Shown: positions 53,282 to 61,623 of the stretch, piece after piece
How positions within the stretch are numbered: the first letter of the stretch is position 1
How the letters are laid out: each line of letters begins with the position of its first letter
Source: Zeaxanthinibacter enoshimensis
Lineage (GTDB): Bacteria > Bacteroidota > Bacteroidia > Flavobacteriales > Flavobacteriaceae
Direction: 5' to 3'
Length of the DNA stretch: 64,000 nt
Assembly: GCF_004362865.1 (NCBI RefSeq)
Contig: NZ_SNYI01000002.1
Coordinates: forward strand, 310,001 to 374,000
Program-made: the position numbers and the translations under genes
The notes under the pieces: model-generated
Seen by the model: only the letters and a program-made list of their open reading frames with translations
The model's database searches: none
Told to the model about the DNA's origin: nothing

Positions 53282-53310
53282 GATTCCTGCTCTAGAATAA
53301 ATAACTTGAT

Positions 53311-53568
53311 TTATATCACCGGTTGTGGCGATCGTTCACTGCTCCGCTTCTGGCCATTGAGCACCTGGAAAGTCGCTGGTAATCCGATTCGGTCAAGTTC
53401 GCGGATCGCCTGCTCCAGGGCAAACTCGTTGCCACAGAGAATGGTCAGTGCCTGCGTATGAAGATCCGAATCAAGGATCCGGACATTCATGATCTTTGAA
53501 AGGTTCCGCTGTATCTTCATTTTATCGGAGATCGAGGAAAAATCTTTAACGTGGGCCAATACTTTCAT
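53311..53568 (-). CDS. Small HMA-like protein without CxxC
   Basis: An 85-residue protein (MKVLAHVKDFSSISDKMKIQ, then a beta-alpha pattern ALTILCGNEFALEQAIRELD, RIGLPA). The secondary-structure order and the ending GLPATFQV resemble a heavy-metal-associated ferredoxin-like domain, but the metal-binding CxxC is absent. Function unknown. It begins a minus-strand pair with the TerB-like gene and has a correctly spaced operator (site 3). Confidence 0.6.
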   Translation of the reverse strand: MKVLAHVKDFSSISDKMKIQRNLSKIMNVRILDSDLHTQALTILCGNEFALEQAIRELDRIGLPATFQVLNGQKRSSERSPQPVI

Positions 53569-53586
53569 AAGGTAAATATTTTTTGG

Positions 53587-53630
53587 TCAAGGTAAAGGGC
53601 CTATTAATTTTTTACTATGACTGCGATCAT
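53587..53630 (-). promoter_or_regulatory. Crp/Fnr-like operator of the HMA-like/TerB-like pair (site 3)
   Basis: ATGAC-TGCG-ATCAT at 53617-53630 (centre 53623.5). On the minus strand TACCTTGA starts at 53594, 29.5 bases from the centre; it matches six of eight -7 positions. The same site is 50-60 bases upstream of the histidine kinase on the other strand but has no well-placed -7 element there. Confidence 0.55.
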
Positions 53631-53679
53631 GATGATATAATTCCTGGTCGGCCTCTTATTCCGACTGATATAGAAAAAG

Positions 53680-54918
53680 ATGTACATTTATAGTATGCGT
53701 GCATTTGAACAAAATGATACTGTTTTCAGGATGCTTTCTGAAGCAATTTCGGAAGGTATCGTGGTAGTTAATGAGAAACAGGATATAGTAGCGACAAATA
53801 AAAGGGCAGATCGCCTTTTCCGCTACGAGGTGGGGGAGCTCGAAGGAAAACCGTTGGCGACTATTATTCCTCCGAAATATCATGGCGTTCACAGAGAACA
53901 TGTAAAAGGCTTCTACCGGCACAATGAACAGAAAAGAATGGCCGAAGGCCGTAGTTTATACGGATTGCGGAAGACCGGGGAACAATTTCCCCTGGAAGTT
54001 GGTCTAAACCCTTTTACCTTGCCAGAAGGGAATTATGTATTAGCCCTGGTTTATGATATGACCGAGTTACGCGATAAGGACAGCCAGATCATGGAACTGA
54101 ATGCCCACCTGGAAGAGAAGATCCAGTTGCGTACCCAGGAATTGAGCAATACGGTAGCAGAACTCCAGAAGGAGATAAAGCGAAGGAAAAAGGCTGAGGC
54201 CTTGATCAAGACTGCCCTGCAACGGGAAAAGGAATTGAACGAATTAAAGACCAAATTCCTATCCCTGGTCTCTCACGAATTCAAAACCCCGCTGAGTGGG
54301 ATCATGACCTCGGCAACCCTGGTAGGAAAATATAAAACAGGTGAACAACAGGAAAAAAGGGAGAAACACCTGCAGACCATCTTCGGGGAAGTTAAAAGGC
54401 TGAACAGTATCCTTAATGATTTCCTGTCCATAGAGCGACTGGACCAGGGGAAGGAAATTTACAGGAAAACTCACTTCTCCCTGAGCAAGGTCATTAACGA
54501 GGTGGTCTATAATACCAATATGATACTCAAATCCGGGCAGAGTATTAATTTACCTCAGAATATAGATGAGGTGACGCTCTACCAGGATGAGAAGATCTTA
54601 AAATTATCACTATCCAACCTCCTTTATAATGCTGCCAAATATTCCCCTGAAGATTCTGAGATTGATCTGGAAGTCGAATTGGACGAAAGTCAAATAATTT
54701 TCAGCGTCAGGGATAATGGTATCGGGATTCCTGAAAAAGATCAGAAACATATTTTTGATCGGTATTTCAGGGCAGAAAATGTGCTGCTGACCCAGGGGAC
54801 CGGTATCGGGCTTAATATCGTTCGCGGTCACCTGAATAACCTTGGCGGATCTATAGATTTCGAAAGTGAACTGAATGTAGGTTCTACCTTTACCATTACA
54901 TTACCTATAAAGGAGTAA
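53680..54918 (+). CDS. PAS sensor histidine kinase
   Basis: A 412-residue protein with no membrane segment. Residues about 15-130 form a PAS domain (VVVNEKQDIVATNKRADRLF; GRSLYGLRKTGEQFPLEVGL). A coiled coil (residues 130-190) leads to the HisKA domain with H199 in SLVSHEFKTPLSG. The ATPase domain shows N (NLLYNAAKYS), G1 (VRDNGIGIP), F (IFDRYFRA) and G2 (GTGIGLNI). It probably phosphorylates the receiver-Crp fusion next door. PAS could bind a ligand or cofactor; none identifiable. The start may instead be the second ATG at 53695. Confidence 0.9.
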   Translation: MYIYSMRAFEQNDTVFRMLSEAISEGIVVVNEKQDIVATNKRADRLFRYEVGELEGKPLATIIPPKYHGVHREHVKGFYRHNEQKRMAEGRSLYGLRKTGEQFPLEVGLNPFTLPEGNYVLALVYDMTELRDKDSQIMELNAHLEEKIQLRTQELSNTVAELQKEIKRRKKAEALIKTALQREKELNELKTKFLSLVSHEFKTPLSGIMTSATLVGKYKTGEQQEKREKHLQTIFGEVKRLNSILNDFLSIERLDQGKEIYRKTHFSLSKVINEVVYNTNMILKSGQSINLPQNIDEVTLYQDEKILKLSLSNLLYNAAKYSPEDSEIDLEVELDESQIIFSVRDNGIGIPEKDQKHIFDRYFRAENVLLTQGTGIGLNIVRGHLNNLGGSIDFESELNVGSTFTITLPIKE

Positions 54919-54986
54919 GTCCCTAAGTTCCGCGAGGCAAAAGTGAGATTTGAATTTATTATGTTGCATATTTAAAACAACCAACA

Positions 54987-56033
54987 ATGAAGAAGATCCT
55001 ATTAATAGAAGACGATCCTGTGCTTCGGGAAACTACGGCCGAACTCCTGGAACTTTCAGATTATTCAGTGATCACGGCTGCCAATGGTAAAAAAGGGATT
55101 GATGCTGCTATGAATGAATCTCCGGATGTGATCATTTGTGATATTATGATGCCCGAGATTGATGGTTACGGTGTGCTTAAAGCCCTTTCCGAAGAACCCA
55201 GCACCAGGAGGATTCCTTTTGTCTTCCTGACGGCAAAAACGGAACGTAGTGATGTGCGAAAAGGAATGGAGCTAGGGGCGGACGATTACCTGACCAAACC
55301 TTTTGAAGAAAGCGAACTGATTGGAGCAATAGAAAGTCGGTTGGCAAAAATGGCTATCCTCAAGGAGCTGGACAGGACTGGTGAAACAGATTCCGCCAAT
55401 AAGACCCCCAGGACATTACACGAACTTAAAAATCTTATAGACGATGAAGGGAAAGAATTTAGTTTCGCGGCGGGTGAAAGTATATATGTACTGGGGGATA
55501 ATTCTAACACCGTCTACCTGGTACTGAAAGGAAGTGTAAAAACCTATGTACTGGACGAACAAGGTAAGGAGCTGATAACCGGCATATATAAAGGAGATGA
55601 TATCTTTGGATTGGTCAGTTTCAGCCAGAATATCTCGTACAAAGACTACGCTACTGCCTTGGAGGACACCGAAGTGGTCGGAATTGCCAAAGAAATGATC
55701 AAGGAGGTACTAGTTGCTGACCCCGATCTTGCACTCAGTTTTATGCAGTATCTCTCTGATTCGCTGACCGAAGCAAAAAAACAGCTGTTACAAATGGCCT
55801 ATGGTTCTGTCCGTAAAAAGACCGCCTCAACCTTACTGCGGTTTGCCGAAAAAATCCCGGGCGATATTTCCGGGGATATCCACGTACTCAGGAGTGACCT
55901 GGCCAGCGTCGCCGGGATTGCCACGGAAACCCTGATTCGCACGCTCTCCGGGTTTAAGGACGAAGGCCTGATAGAGATCAAGAACCGGGATATTAGAATC
56001 CTTGATAAACAAGCGCTGGAACGGATGAGTTAA
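54987..56033 (+). CDS. Response regulator fused to Crp/Fnr-type DNA-binding protein
   Basis: A 348-residue fusion. Residues 1-120 are a receiver with the phosphoacceptor Asp52 (ICDIMMPE), acidic pair (ED at 8-9), LTAK and YLTKPF. Residues about 145-260 form a cyclic-nucleotide-binding-like beta roll (GESIYVLGDNSNTVYLVLKG; GDDIFGLVSF). A long dimer helix leads to a Crp-type helix-turn-helix (residues about 300-335, RSDLASVAGIATETLIRTLS). The recognition helix keeps Glu and Arg of FNR's ExxSR motif but has Ile instead of Ser. No iron-sulfur cysteine cluster is present. It is the candidate regulator for all sites of this island. Confidence 0.9.
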   Translation: MKKILLIEDDPVLRETTAELLELSDYSVITAANGKKGIDAAMNESPDVIICDIMMPEIDGYGVLKALSEEPSTRRIPFVFLTAKTERSDVRKGMELGADDYLTKPFEESELIGAIESRLAKMAILKELDRTGETDSANKTPRTLHELKNLIDDEGKEFSFAAGESIYVLGDNSNTVYLVLKGSVKTYVLDEQGKELITGIYKGDDIFGLVSFSQNISYKDYATALEDTEVVGIAKEMIKEVLVADPDLALSFMQYLSDSLTEAKKQLLQMAYGSVRKKTASTLLRFAEKIPGDISGDIHVLRSDLASVAGIATETLIRTLSGFKDEGLIEIKNRDIRILDKQALERMS

Positions 56034-56062
56034 ACGGAGCTGAGTTGCCAAGCTGGCATCAA

Positions 56063-56106
56063 CTGACATTCCTCATAGGAAGCAGGGAGAAAGGGCGATA
56101 ATTTTG
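56063..56106 (+). promoter_or_regulatory. Crp/Fnr-like operator and promoter of usp3 (site 4)
   Basis: CTGAC-ATTC-CTCAT at 56063-56076 (centre 56069.5), perfect TAATTTTG from 56099, spacing 29.5. ATG at 56136. Confidence 0.6.
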
Positions 56107-56135
56107 GAGCATAAATACTTCAATAATCCCTAGGC

Positions 56136-56975
56136 ATGACAAGAATCCTCATCCCGACTGATTTTTCCAACAATGCATGGAATGCCATTTTGTATGGCCT
56201 GGAACTCCTTAAAGGTCAGGAATGTGTTATTTACCTATCACATGTTCAGGTACGACCCGTTTTTACTGCAGCAGAAAGCACGGTTACATCTAATTCACTA
56301 GAATTACGTGATCAAATACTCAGGGATCGCAAGCGAAACTTGGAAGACCTTGTTCTGCGTATCCGTGATAAGGGGCTTGAGGGGAAGCATACCTTCGCTA
56401 CTCTGGCCAGTTCGGATTTCTTCGTTGACAGTATTAAATCCCAGGTTGAGGACTATAAGATAGATCTTATCATTATGGGAACCAGGGGTGCTTCCGGGCT
56501 TAAGAAAATCACCCTCGGCAGCAATACTGGTAATGTCATTACCAAGGTTAAATGTCCTGTCCTGGTAGTTCCTGAGGATGCAGTTTACGAAAAACTCAAT
56601 GAAATAGTATTTCCCACGGATTACCAGATCAATTATGACTTAGGAGTTTTAGAGGTGATGGTGGGGCTTATCAGGAAATACCAGGCAAACCTGAGAATTC
56701 TTCACATTGCAACCCGCTCTAGGGAGCTTACAGCAGAACAGGAAAAAAATAAAGACCTGTTGCATGAATACCTGAACGGGGCACCCCATTCTTTTCACAC
56801 CTTGAGGGGTACTTCCATAGAAACTTCGTTACAGTGCTTCATAGAAAGCAGGGATATTCAAATGGTAGTGATGGTAGCCAAGAACCTGAATTTTTTACAA
56901 CGGATCCTTTTCCGGCCTATAGTGGAAAAGTTCAGCTATCATACGGAAATCCCTTTCCTCGTCCTACACGAATAA
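56136..56975 (+). CDS. Universal stress protein, tandem domain (usp3)
   Basis: A 279-residue protein with two USP domains. Domain 1 starts RILIPTDFSNNAWNAILYGL and carries MGTRGASGLKKITLGSNTGN, the complete ATP motif. Domain 2 (NEIVFPTDYQINYDLGVLEV) ends with a degenerate segment, KNLNFLQRILFRPIVEKFSY, in place of the loop. Monocistronic with its own operator. Confidence 0.92.
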   Translation: MTRILIPTDFSNNAWNAILYGLELLKGQECVIYLSHVQVRPVFTAAESTVTSNSLELRDQILRDRKRNLEDLVLRIRDKGLEGKHTFATLASSDFFVDSIKSQVEDYKIDLIIMGTRGASGLKKITLGSNTGNVITKVKCPVLVVPEDAVYEKLNEIVFPTDYQINYDLGVLEVMVGLIRKYQANLRILHIATRSRELTAEQEKNKDLLHEYLNGAPHSFHTLRGTSIETSLQCFIESRDIQMVVMVAKNLNFLQRILFRPIVEKFSYHTEIPFLVLHE

Positions 56976-57017
56976 ATACCGAGATTTTAGATTTTTTTCT
57001 TCAAATTTCGCAGGCAG

Positions 57018-57061
57018 CTGACTTAAATCATAACATTTAGGGGGAGAGAAGAATACTTTTA
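57018..57061 (+). promoter_or_regulatory. Crp/Fnr-like operator and promoter of usp4-usp5 (site 5)
   Basis: CTGAC-TTAA-ATCAT at 57018-57031 (centre 57024.5), TACTTTTA from 57054, spacing 29.5. ATG at 57083. Confidence 0.65.
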
Positions 57062-57082
57062 TGGACCAATAATTATGGAACC

Positions 57083-57928
57083 ATGAGAAAAGTAATTATT
57101 CCTTCCGATTTTTCTGAGAATGCGTTCAATGCATTAAAGTACGCCTGCCAGGTCTTCAAGTACGAAAAGAGCGAGTTTTACCTGGTGCATGCCTATGCCG
57201 ATGAAGTATACCAGGATTACTCCGGGACTGATCGGGATGCTTTCGAAAAACGCAAGCTGGAAATAGAGAAGGCAGCAGCGACCCGCCTGCAAAAAGTAGA
57301 AGAGCAAATGCACTCCTATGCTCCTAATCCGAGACATAAAGTATACCGTCAAACAGAATTCGGGACATTGACCGATGTGATCAATGACCTCGTAATTTCA
57401 ATGAATGCCGATGCCGTGGTGATGGGTACACAGGGCCAAACGAACGACCGGAAAATAACCTTTGGAAGTAATACCGTCCAGGTCTTTAAATACGTGCATT
57501 GTCCTGTAATCGCAGTACCGGCAAATTACAGCTACACACAGCCAAAGCAGATCCTTTTCCCAACCGACTACATGATCCCCTATAAACGAAGGGAGCTAAA
57601 ATTACTCTGCAATATGATCGCCTCTTTCAGATCCACGGTCCATGTATTGTATATAGATTCCGTTTCAAAGCTGTCTATGCGACAGGAAGATAACCGCGAG
57701 TTTCTCAGATGCGGGCTAGGTAATCCAAATCTCTTTTTTGAGAACTCCAATCTGAAAGATAAGACCCAGGCAATCCTCAAGGCGATCGAGGAACATGAAA
57801 TCCAGATGCTGGTCATGGTCAATAGTCGCAATTCACACCTGGAAGATATGTTGTATCCATCAACCGTCGATATCCTCGCGCTTAAACTCGAGATTCCTTT
57901 TATGGTTTTACAAAACCTGAGTCGTTAA
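57083..57928 (+). CDS. Universal stress protein, tandem domain (usp4)
   Basis: A 281-residue protein with two USP domains. Domain 1 begins KVIIPSDFSENAFNALKYAC, ATP motif MGTQGQTNDRKITFGSN. Domain 2 (KQILFPTDYMIPYKRRELKL) ends with NSRNSHLEDMLYPSTVDILA, lacking the motif. It is the first gene of a usp4-usp5 pair, and the two are close paralogues with 18 bases between them. Confidence 0.92.
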   Translation: MRKVIIPSDFSENAFNALKYACQVFKYEKSEFYLVHAYADEVYQDYSGTDRDAFEKRKLEIEKAAATRLQKVEEQMHSYAPNPRHKVYRQTEFGTLTDVINDLVISMNADAVVMGTQGQTNDRKITFGSNTVQVFKYVHCPVIAVPANYSYTQPKQILFPTDYMIPYKRRELKLLCNMIASFRSTVHVLYIDSVSKLSMRQEDNREFLRCGLGNPNLFFENSNLKDKTQAILKAIEEHEIQMLVMVNSRNSHLEDMLYPSTVDILALKLEIPFMVLQNLSR

Positions 57929-57946
57929 CTCTAAATTATCCAGATC

Positions 57947-58795
57947 ATGATGAAGATAATCCTTCCCACCGATTTTTCAGAGAATTCATTCAATGCAATT
58001 CGATACGCCTTAAGATTATTTGAAAAGGAAGAAGTCTTTTTTTACCTGCTGCACACTTATACTCCAGCGGTATACCGCCCGGAATACATCCTTGAATTTC
58101 CTGGCCAGATAGGTCTTGGTGACGTTCTACAACAGCAGGCCCAGGAAAAACTGAAGGCTGCCGCTGAGCAATTTAAGACAGAGTTCAACAATCCCTTACA
58201 TACTTTTATTCCCCATGAAGCCTTTAATACCCTCGTGGCGGAAATCCTGGAAATGACAATTAATGAAGGTGCGCACATGGTAATAATGGGCACACAGGGC
58301 GCTACTGGTGCCAAGGAGATCTTCCTGGGATCTAACAGTGCCCACGTGGTAAAGAGATCTACCTGCCCTGTATTGTTAATACCGAACGAATTTGAGTTTG
58401 AACACCTGACAGAGGTGTTGTTCCCTACCGATTTTGAGATTGCGTATGATAAACATGAACTGTCCCCTATGATAAACCTGGCAAAAATGCAGGGATCCAG
58501 TATAGAAATCCTTCACATAGCCACCGGGTACCCCCTTGCGCCGGACCAGAAAAAACATAAAGAACAATTGGAAAAGGTTTTAGCAGATGTTCCCCACTTG
58601 TTCCATGAACTTCCTCCATGCGAAATAATTGATGGAATCAACCAGTTCCAGGTAAAGACTAAGGTAAATATGTTAGTGATGATCCGCAATAAACACACCT
58701 TTTTTGAAAGGCTTTTTATAGACCCGGTGATCAAGAAACTGGCATTCCACATTAAAATTCCCTTCATGGTAATGCCCCATACTAACCCGGGATGA
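57947..58795 (+). CDS. Universal stress protein, tandem domain (usp5)
   Basis: A 282-residue protein with two USP domains. Domain 1 begins KIILPTDFSENSFNAIRYAL; ATP motif MGTQGATGAKEIFLGSNSAH is complete. Domain 2 (TEVLFPTDFEIAYDKHELSP) is degenerate at the loop (RNKHTFFERLFIDPVIKKLA). The start could be the second ATG at 57950. It is co-transcribed with usp4. Confidence 0.92.
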   Translation: MMKIILPTDFSENSFNAIRYALRLFEKEEVFFYLLHTYTPAVYRPEYILEFPGQIGLGDVLQQQAQEKLKAAAEQFKTEFNNPLHTFIPHEAFNTLVAEILEMTINEGAHMVIMGTQGATGAKEIFLGSNSAHVVKRSTCPVLLIPNEFEFEHLTEVLFPTDFEIAYDKHELSPMINLAKMQGSSIEILHIATGYPLAPDQKKHKEQLEKVLADVPHLFHELPPCEIIDGINQFQVKTKVNMLVMIRNKHTFFERLFIDPVIKKLAFHIKIPFMVMPHTNPG

Positions 58796-58821
58796 CCGGT
58801 GCCTGGAATCCATTTGGCTGA

Positions 58822-58865
58822 CTGACCAAAATCATTGAAACCCATCGTGAACGAATCTATTTTTA
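58822..58865 (+). promoter_or_regulatory. Crp/Fnr-like operator and promoter of usp6 operon (site 6)
   Basis: CTGAC-CAAA-ATCAT at 58822-58835 (centre 58828.5), TATTTTTA from 58858, spacing 29.5. A TTG (58835-58837) sits at the -33 distance. ATG at 58891. Confidence 0.65.
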
Positions 58866-58890
58866 TATAAACTAATAACATGAGCTTGCC

Positions 58891-59736
58891 ATGAAAAAAC
58901 GTATTCTCTTACCCACTGATTTCTCTAAGAACTCCCTCAATGCCGCACGGTATGCTCTTGATCTCTATCACGAGCAGGAATGTGACTTTTACCTCCTGAA
59001 TGTATACCAGCGTGCCTTTTCTACAGCTAATATGAGTGTACCGGAGACCGGTGAACCGGGGTATGAAAGCCAAAGAGAAAAATCCGAGGATGGGCTGCGT
59101 AAGTTTGGAGAACGTCTAAAACTGCACGGGGAGAATCCGAAGCACAGGGTACACATGATCTCAACTTTCAATTCGGTCTATAACGGGATAGAAGACAGTA
59201 TTGCCAAAAAGGACATAGACCTGGTCGTCATGGGGACCAAAGGCGTCAGGGATGTGGAAACCAGTTTGTTTGGGACCATTACAGTAAATGTAATGGCACA
59301 GCTTCAAAGCTGCCCTGTACTTGCCGTTCCGGACAATGTTCGTTTTTGCTCCCCCAAGGTTATAGCTTTTCCTACGGATTATAAATCAGAATTTAAAAGA
59401 AGGGAGCTGCACTATATGCTGGATATAGCCAGAGATTTTGGGTCTTTTATCCACGTAGTACATATAAAACGTGAGGCCAGTCTCACTAATATACAGGAGA
59501 GTAATAAGAAACTGCTGGATAGTATCCTGGATGGGATAGATCACCAATTTCATGAACTGGAGAAACAGCATGTACACCGCGCTATCGGAAAGTTTATAGA
59601 TGATAACGAATGCGATCTTGTGGCTTTTACAAACAGGAAGCACGGTTTCCTGGCTTCGATATTTGATAAACCCCTCATACAGGAGGCTGGGTACCACTAT
59701 AAGATCCCAATCCTGGCACTTAACGATCACCGATAA
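58891..59736 (+). CDS. Universal stress protein, tandem domain (usp6)
   Basis: A 281-residue protein with two USP domains. Domain 1 begins KRILLPTDFSKNSLNAARYA; its loop MGTKGVRDVETSLFGTITVN keeps G-x2-G-x9-G-T but has Ile after it rather than Asn. Domain 2 (KVIAFPTDYKSEFKRRELHY) lacks the motif. It leads the operon usp6, baeRF-like protein, mscS. Confidence 0.9.
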   Translation: MKKRILLPTDFSKNSLNAARYALDLYHEQECDFYLLNVYQRAFSTANMSVPETGEPGYESQREKSEDGLRKFGERLKLHGENPKHRVHMISTFNSVYNGIEDSIAKKDIDLVVMGTKGVRDVETSLFGTITVNVMAQLQSCPVLAVPDNVRFCSPKVIAFPTDYKSEFKRRELHYMLDIARDFGSFIHVVHIKREASLTNIQESNKKLLDSILDGIDHQFHELEKQHVHRAIGKFIDDNECDLVAFTNRKHGFLASIFDKPLIQEAGYHYKIPILALNDHR

Positions 59737-59748
59737 AAATCAATTACC

Positions 59749-60153
59749 ATGAAAAATATAGGAGTTTGGATGGATAAGGAAAAGGCACATATAGTGTCTT
59801 TGGAAAAAGGACAAGAAGATTTTAGTACCCTGAGCTCTGAGCTGGAATTCTTTAACCCAAAGGGTGGATCCAGGTCCAAGGTAAAATGGGGCCCACAGGA
59901 AGTTGTACAAGATAGCCGATACCTGGAACGGGAGAAACACCAGCTGAATAATTACTTTGACAAGCTGGCAACTGCTTTGAGCGAGGCGGATAGCATCGCC
60001 CTGTACGGTCCGGCAGGGACTAACAGGAAATTTTTAGACGCACTGACCAACAAAAGAAAAAGGCTTGCAGATAAGGTGAAAATTGTGGCCACTGCCGACA
60101 GTATGACCGAAAACCAATTCAGGGCCCTGGTACGGGATTGTTTCAAGGACTGA
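59749..60153 (+). CDS. Small protein resembling a baeRF/host-attachment-type release-factor-like domain
   Basis: A 134-residue soluble protein. It opens IGVWMDKEKAHIVSLEKG, a pattern seen in bacterial eRF1-like (baeRF) and so-called host-attachment proteins, and contains LYGPAGTNRKFLDALTNKRK and a C-terminal helix. No GGQ motif is present. Family assignment is uncertain. It lies 12 bases after usp6 and 23 before mscS, in one operon, suggesting a role in stress translation or ribosome rescue. Confidence 0.5.
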   Translation: MKNIGVWMDKEKAHIVSLEKGQEDFSTLSSELEFFNPKGGSRSKVKWGPQEVVQDSRYLEREKHQLNNYFDKLATALSEADSIALYGPAGTNRKFLDALTNKRKRLADKVKIVATADSMTENQFRALVRDCFKD

Positions 60154-60176
60154 TCACATATAAATAACCGCAAGCC

Positions 60177-61085
60177 ATGGATGCGCTACGTGAACTCCTG
60201 TCCGATCCCACCATTATAAAGCTGATGAAACTCCTCCTTTGGATCGGGATAACGGTAGCGGTCGTCACATTCTTCAGGAGGAGTGCCAGGAAAAGAATAG
60301 AGAATACCGTCTTCAGGTATAAGACCCAGAAACTTATCGAGATCCTTGGGTATATCATGATCATTCTCCTGGTGGTAATGTTTGTCACTGTAGACAATGT
60401 CCGGGATTACACTATCATTATTGGCCTGTTTACTGCAGGCCTGACTTTTACCCTGCAGGAACTGATCCTGAGTATAGCCGGATCCTTCTATATATTTGCA
60501 GTTCGGGTCTATAAACCGGGAGACCGGATAGAAATCAATGGCATCACCGGTGATGTCATAGATATTGACAGCATCTACACCACCCTGATGGAAATCGGAG
60601 GTTGGGTAAGCTCCGATAATTACTCCGGCCGGATTGTTAAGATCAGTAATGCCTACGTGTTTAAAGGCCCTATCCACAACTATTCACTGGATTTCCCTTT
60701 TGTCTGGGACGAGCTCAATATTCTTATTACTTACGAGTCAGACCTGGAGGAAGCCAAGACGCTGATACTGCACGAGGCTAATGAAATGTTATTGGCGTAT
60801 ACCAGGGCATCTACGGCTAAATGGGAAGAACTGGTAGAGCGGTATTATATAGAGAATGCTGCTTTAGAACCCAGCCTGGCAGTGAAACTGACCGATAACT
60901 GGATGCAACTGAACCTCAGGTATATCACGGATTACAAAAGAAGGAGAATGACACAGCAGGATCTTTTTGAACGCATTGAATCGGTTTTCAAAGCAAAAGG
61001 ACAAGCTGTTTATTTCGCATCCACAACTCTGCAGCTCCTGAAGATCCCGGAGGTGGATGTACGGATGCATACTCCCCAAACCTGA
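60177..61085 (+). CDS. Small-conductance mechanosensitive channel (MscS family)
   Basis: A 302-residue protein with about three hydrophobic segments at the N-terminus (residues 15-115), the last, TAGLTFTLQELILSIAGSFY, being the pore-lining helix type of MscS, followed by the beta domain opening FAVRVYKPGDRIEINGITGDV. The C-terminal domain is helical (KAKGQAVYFASTTLQLLKIP). It releases solutes on hypo-osmotic shock. It is the last gene of the usp6 operon; its TGA stop lies inside operator site 7. Confidence 0.88.
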   Translation: MDALRELLSDPTIIKLMKLLLWIGITVAVVTFFRRSARKRIENTVFRYKTQKLIEILGYIMIILLVVMFVTVDNVRDYTIIIGLFTAGLTFTLQELILSIAGSFYIFAVRVYKPGDRIEINGITGDVIDIDSIYTTLMEIGGWVSSDNYSGRIVKISNAYVFKGPIHNYSLDFPFVWDELNILITYESDLEEAKTLILHEANEMLLAYTRASTAKWEELVERYYIENAALEPSLAVKLTDNWMQLNLRYITDYKRRRMTQQDLFERIESVFKAKGQAVYFASTTLQLLKIPEVDVRMHTPQT

Positions 61086-61125
61086 CCGAAATCATTCCCG
61101 GGCTTACCCTCATACTGTAGATTTA
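61082..61125 (+). promoter_or_regulatory. Crp/Fnr-like operator and promoter of the last island operon (site 7)
   Basis: CTGAC-CGAA-ATCAT at 61082-61095 (centre 61088.5), TAGATTTA from 61118, spacing 29.5. ATG at 61144. The operator includes the TGA stop codon of mscS (61083-61085). Confidence 0.65.
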
Positions 61126-61143
61126 AACATTAAACTATTAAGT

Positions 61144-61560
61144 ATGGAATCCTATTCGGCACCGGCCCTCCCTTCTAAATTAGCCATTTTGGACCAAGAG
61201 TCAAGAACATGGAACTCGAAGATCAGGTTTACTGAGGATGAGTTGATATTTATCGATCAACTTCTTAATTCCTACGTATTTGAACCCAATACACCGAATC
61301 TGTTCGAGCGGCTCTCGGAATACCAGCATCGGTTAAAGCAGCTCATCGAAATCAAGGACGATCTTCAGCAAATGATCAGGGTACACACTCCAAACCTGGG
61401 TGAACTTCTGGAGTGCAAGGATCAAACTTGTGAAGATGCCATCATCTTGGCGCATACCGAATTAGGCACAAAAGTGGATCATTATATATCGGTGCACGAG
61501 AACTTAAAATCAGAGATATTTAATTATGCCGGGGGGATACTCAAAAAGCGAAAAGCATGA
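61144..61560 (+). CDS. Small helical stress-island protein B (unnamed family)
   Basis: A 138-residue all-helical soluble protein, a paralogue of the proteins at 50560 and 61624. Shared motif near W23: WNSKIRFTEDELIFIDQLLN, then SYVFEP; second motif near residue 105: HTELGTKVDHYISVHENLKS. No signal, no known domain. It begins the operon that continues through protein C, a lipoprotein and D-LDH. Start ATG at 61144, just after the TAGATTTA promoter. Confidence 0.78.
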   Translation: MESYSAPALPSKLAILDQESRTWNSKIRFTEDELIFIDQLLNSYVFEPNTPNLFERLSEYQHRLKQLIEIKDDLQQMIRVHTPNLGELLECKDQTCEDAIILAHTELGTKVDHYISVHENLKSEIFNYAGGILKKRKA

Positions 61561-61623
61561 TGCCGCTCCCAGTAAATTAGAGGATTATCCAAGCACAGGT
61601 GAAGTATAAAATAACAGAACGCC

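Noticed and set aside
53587-53680. Site 3 as operator of the histidine kinase
   Set aside because: No -7 element at the 29.5-base distance on the plus strand; the minus-strand element fits, so I assign it to the HMA-like gene.
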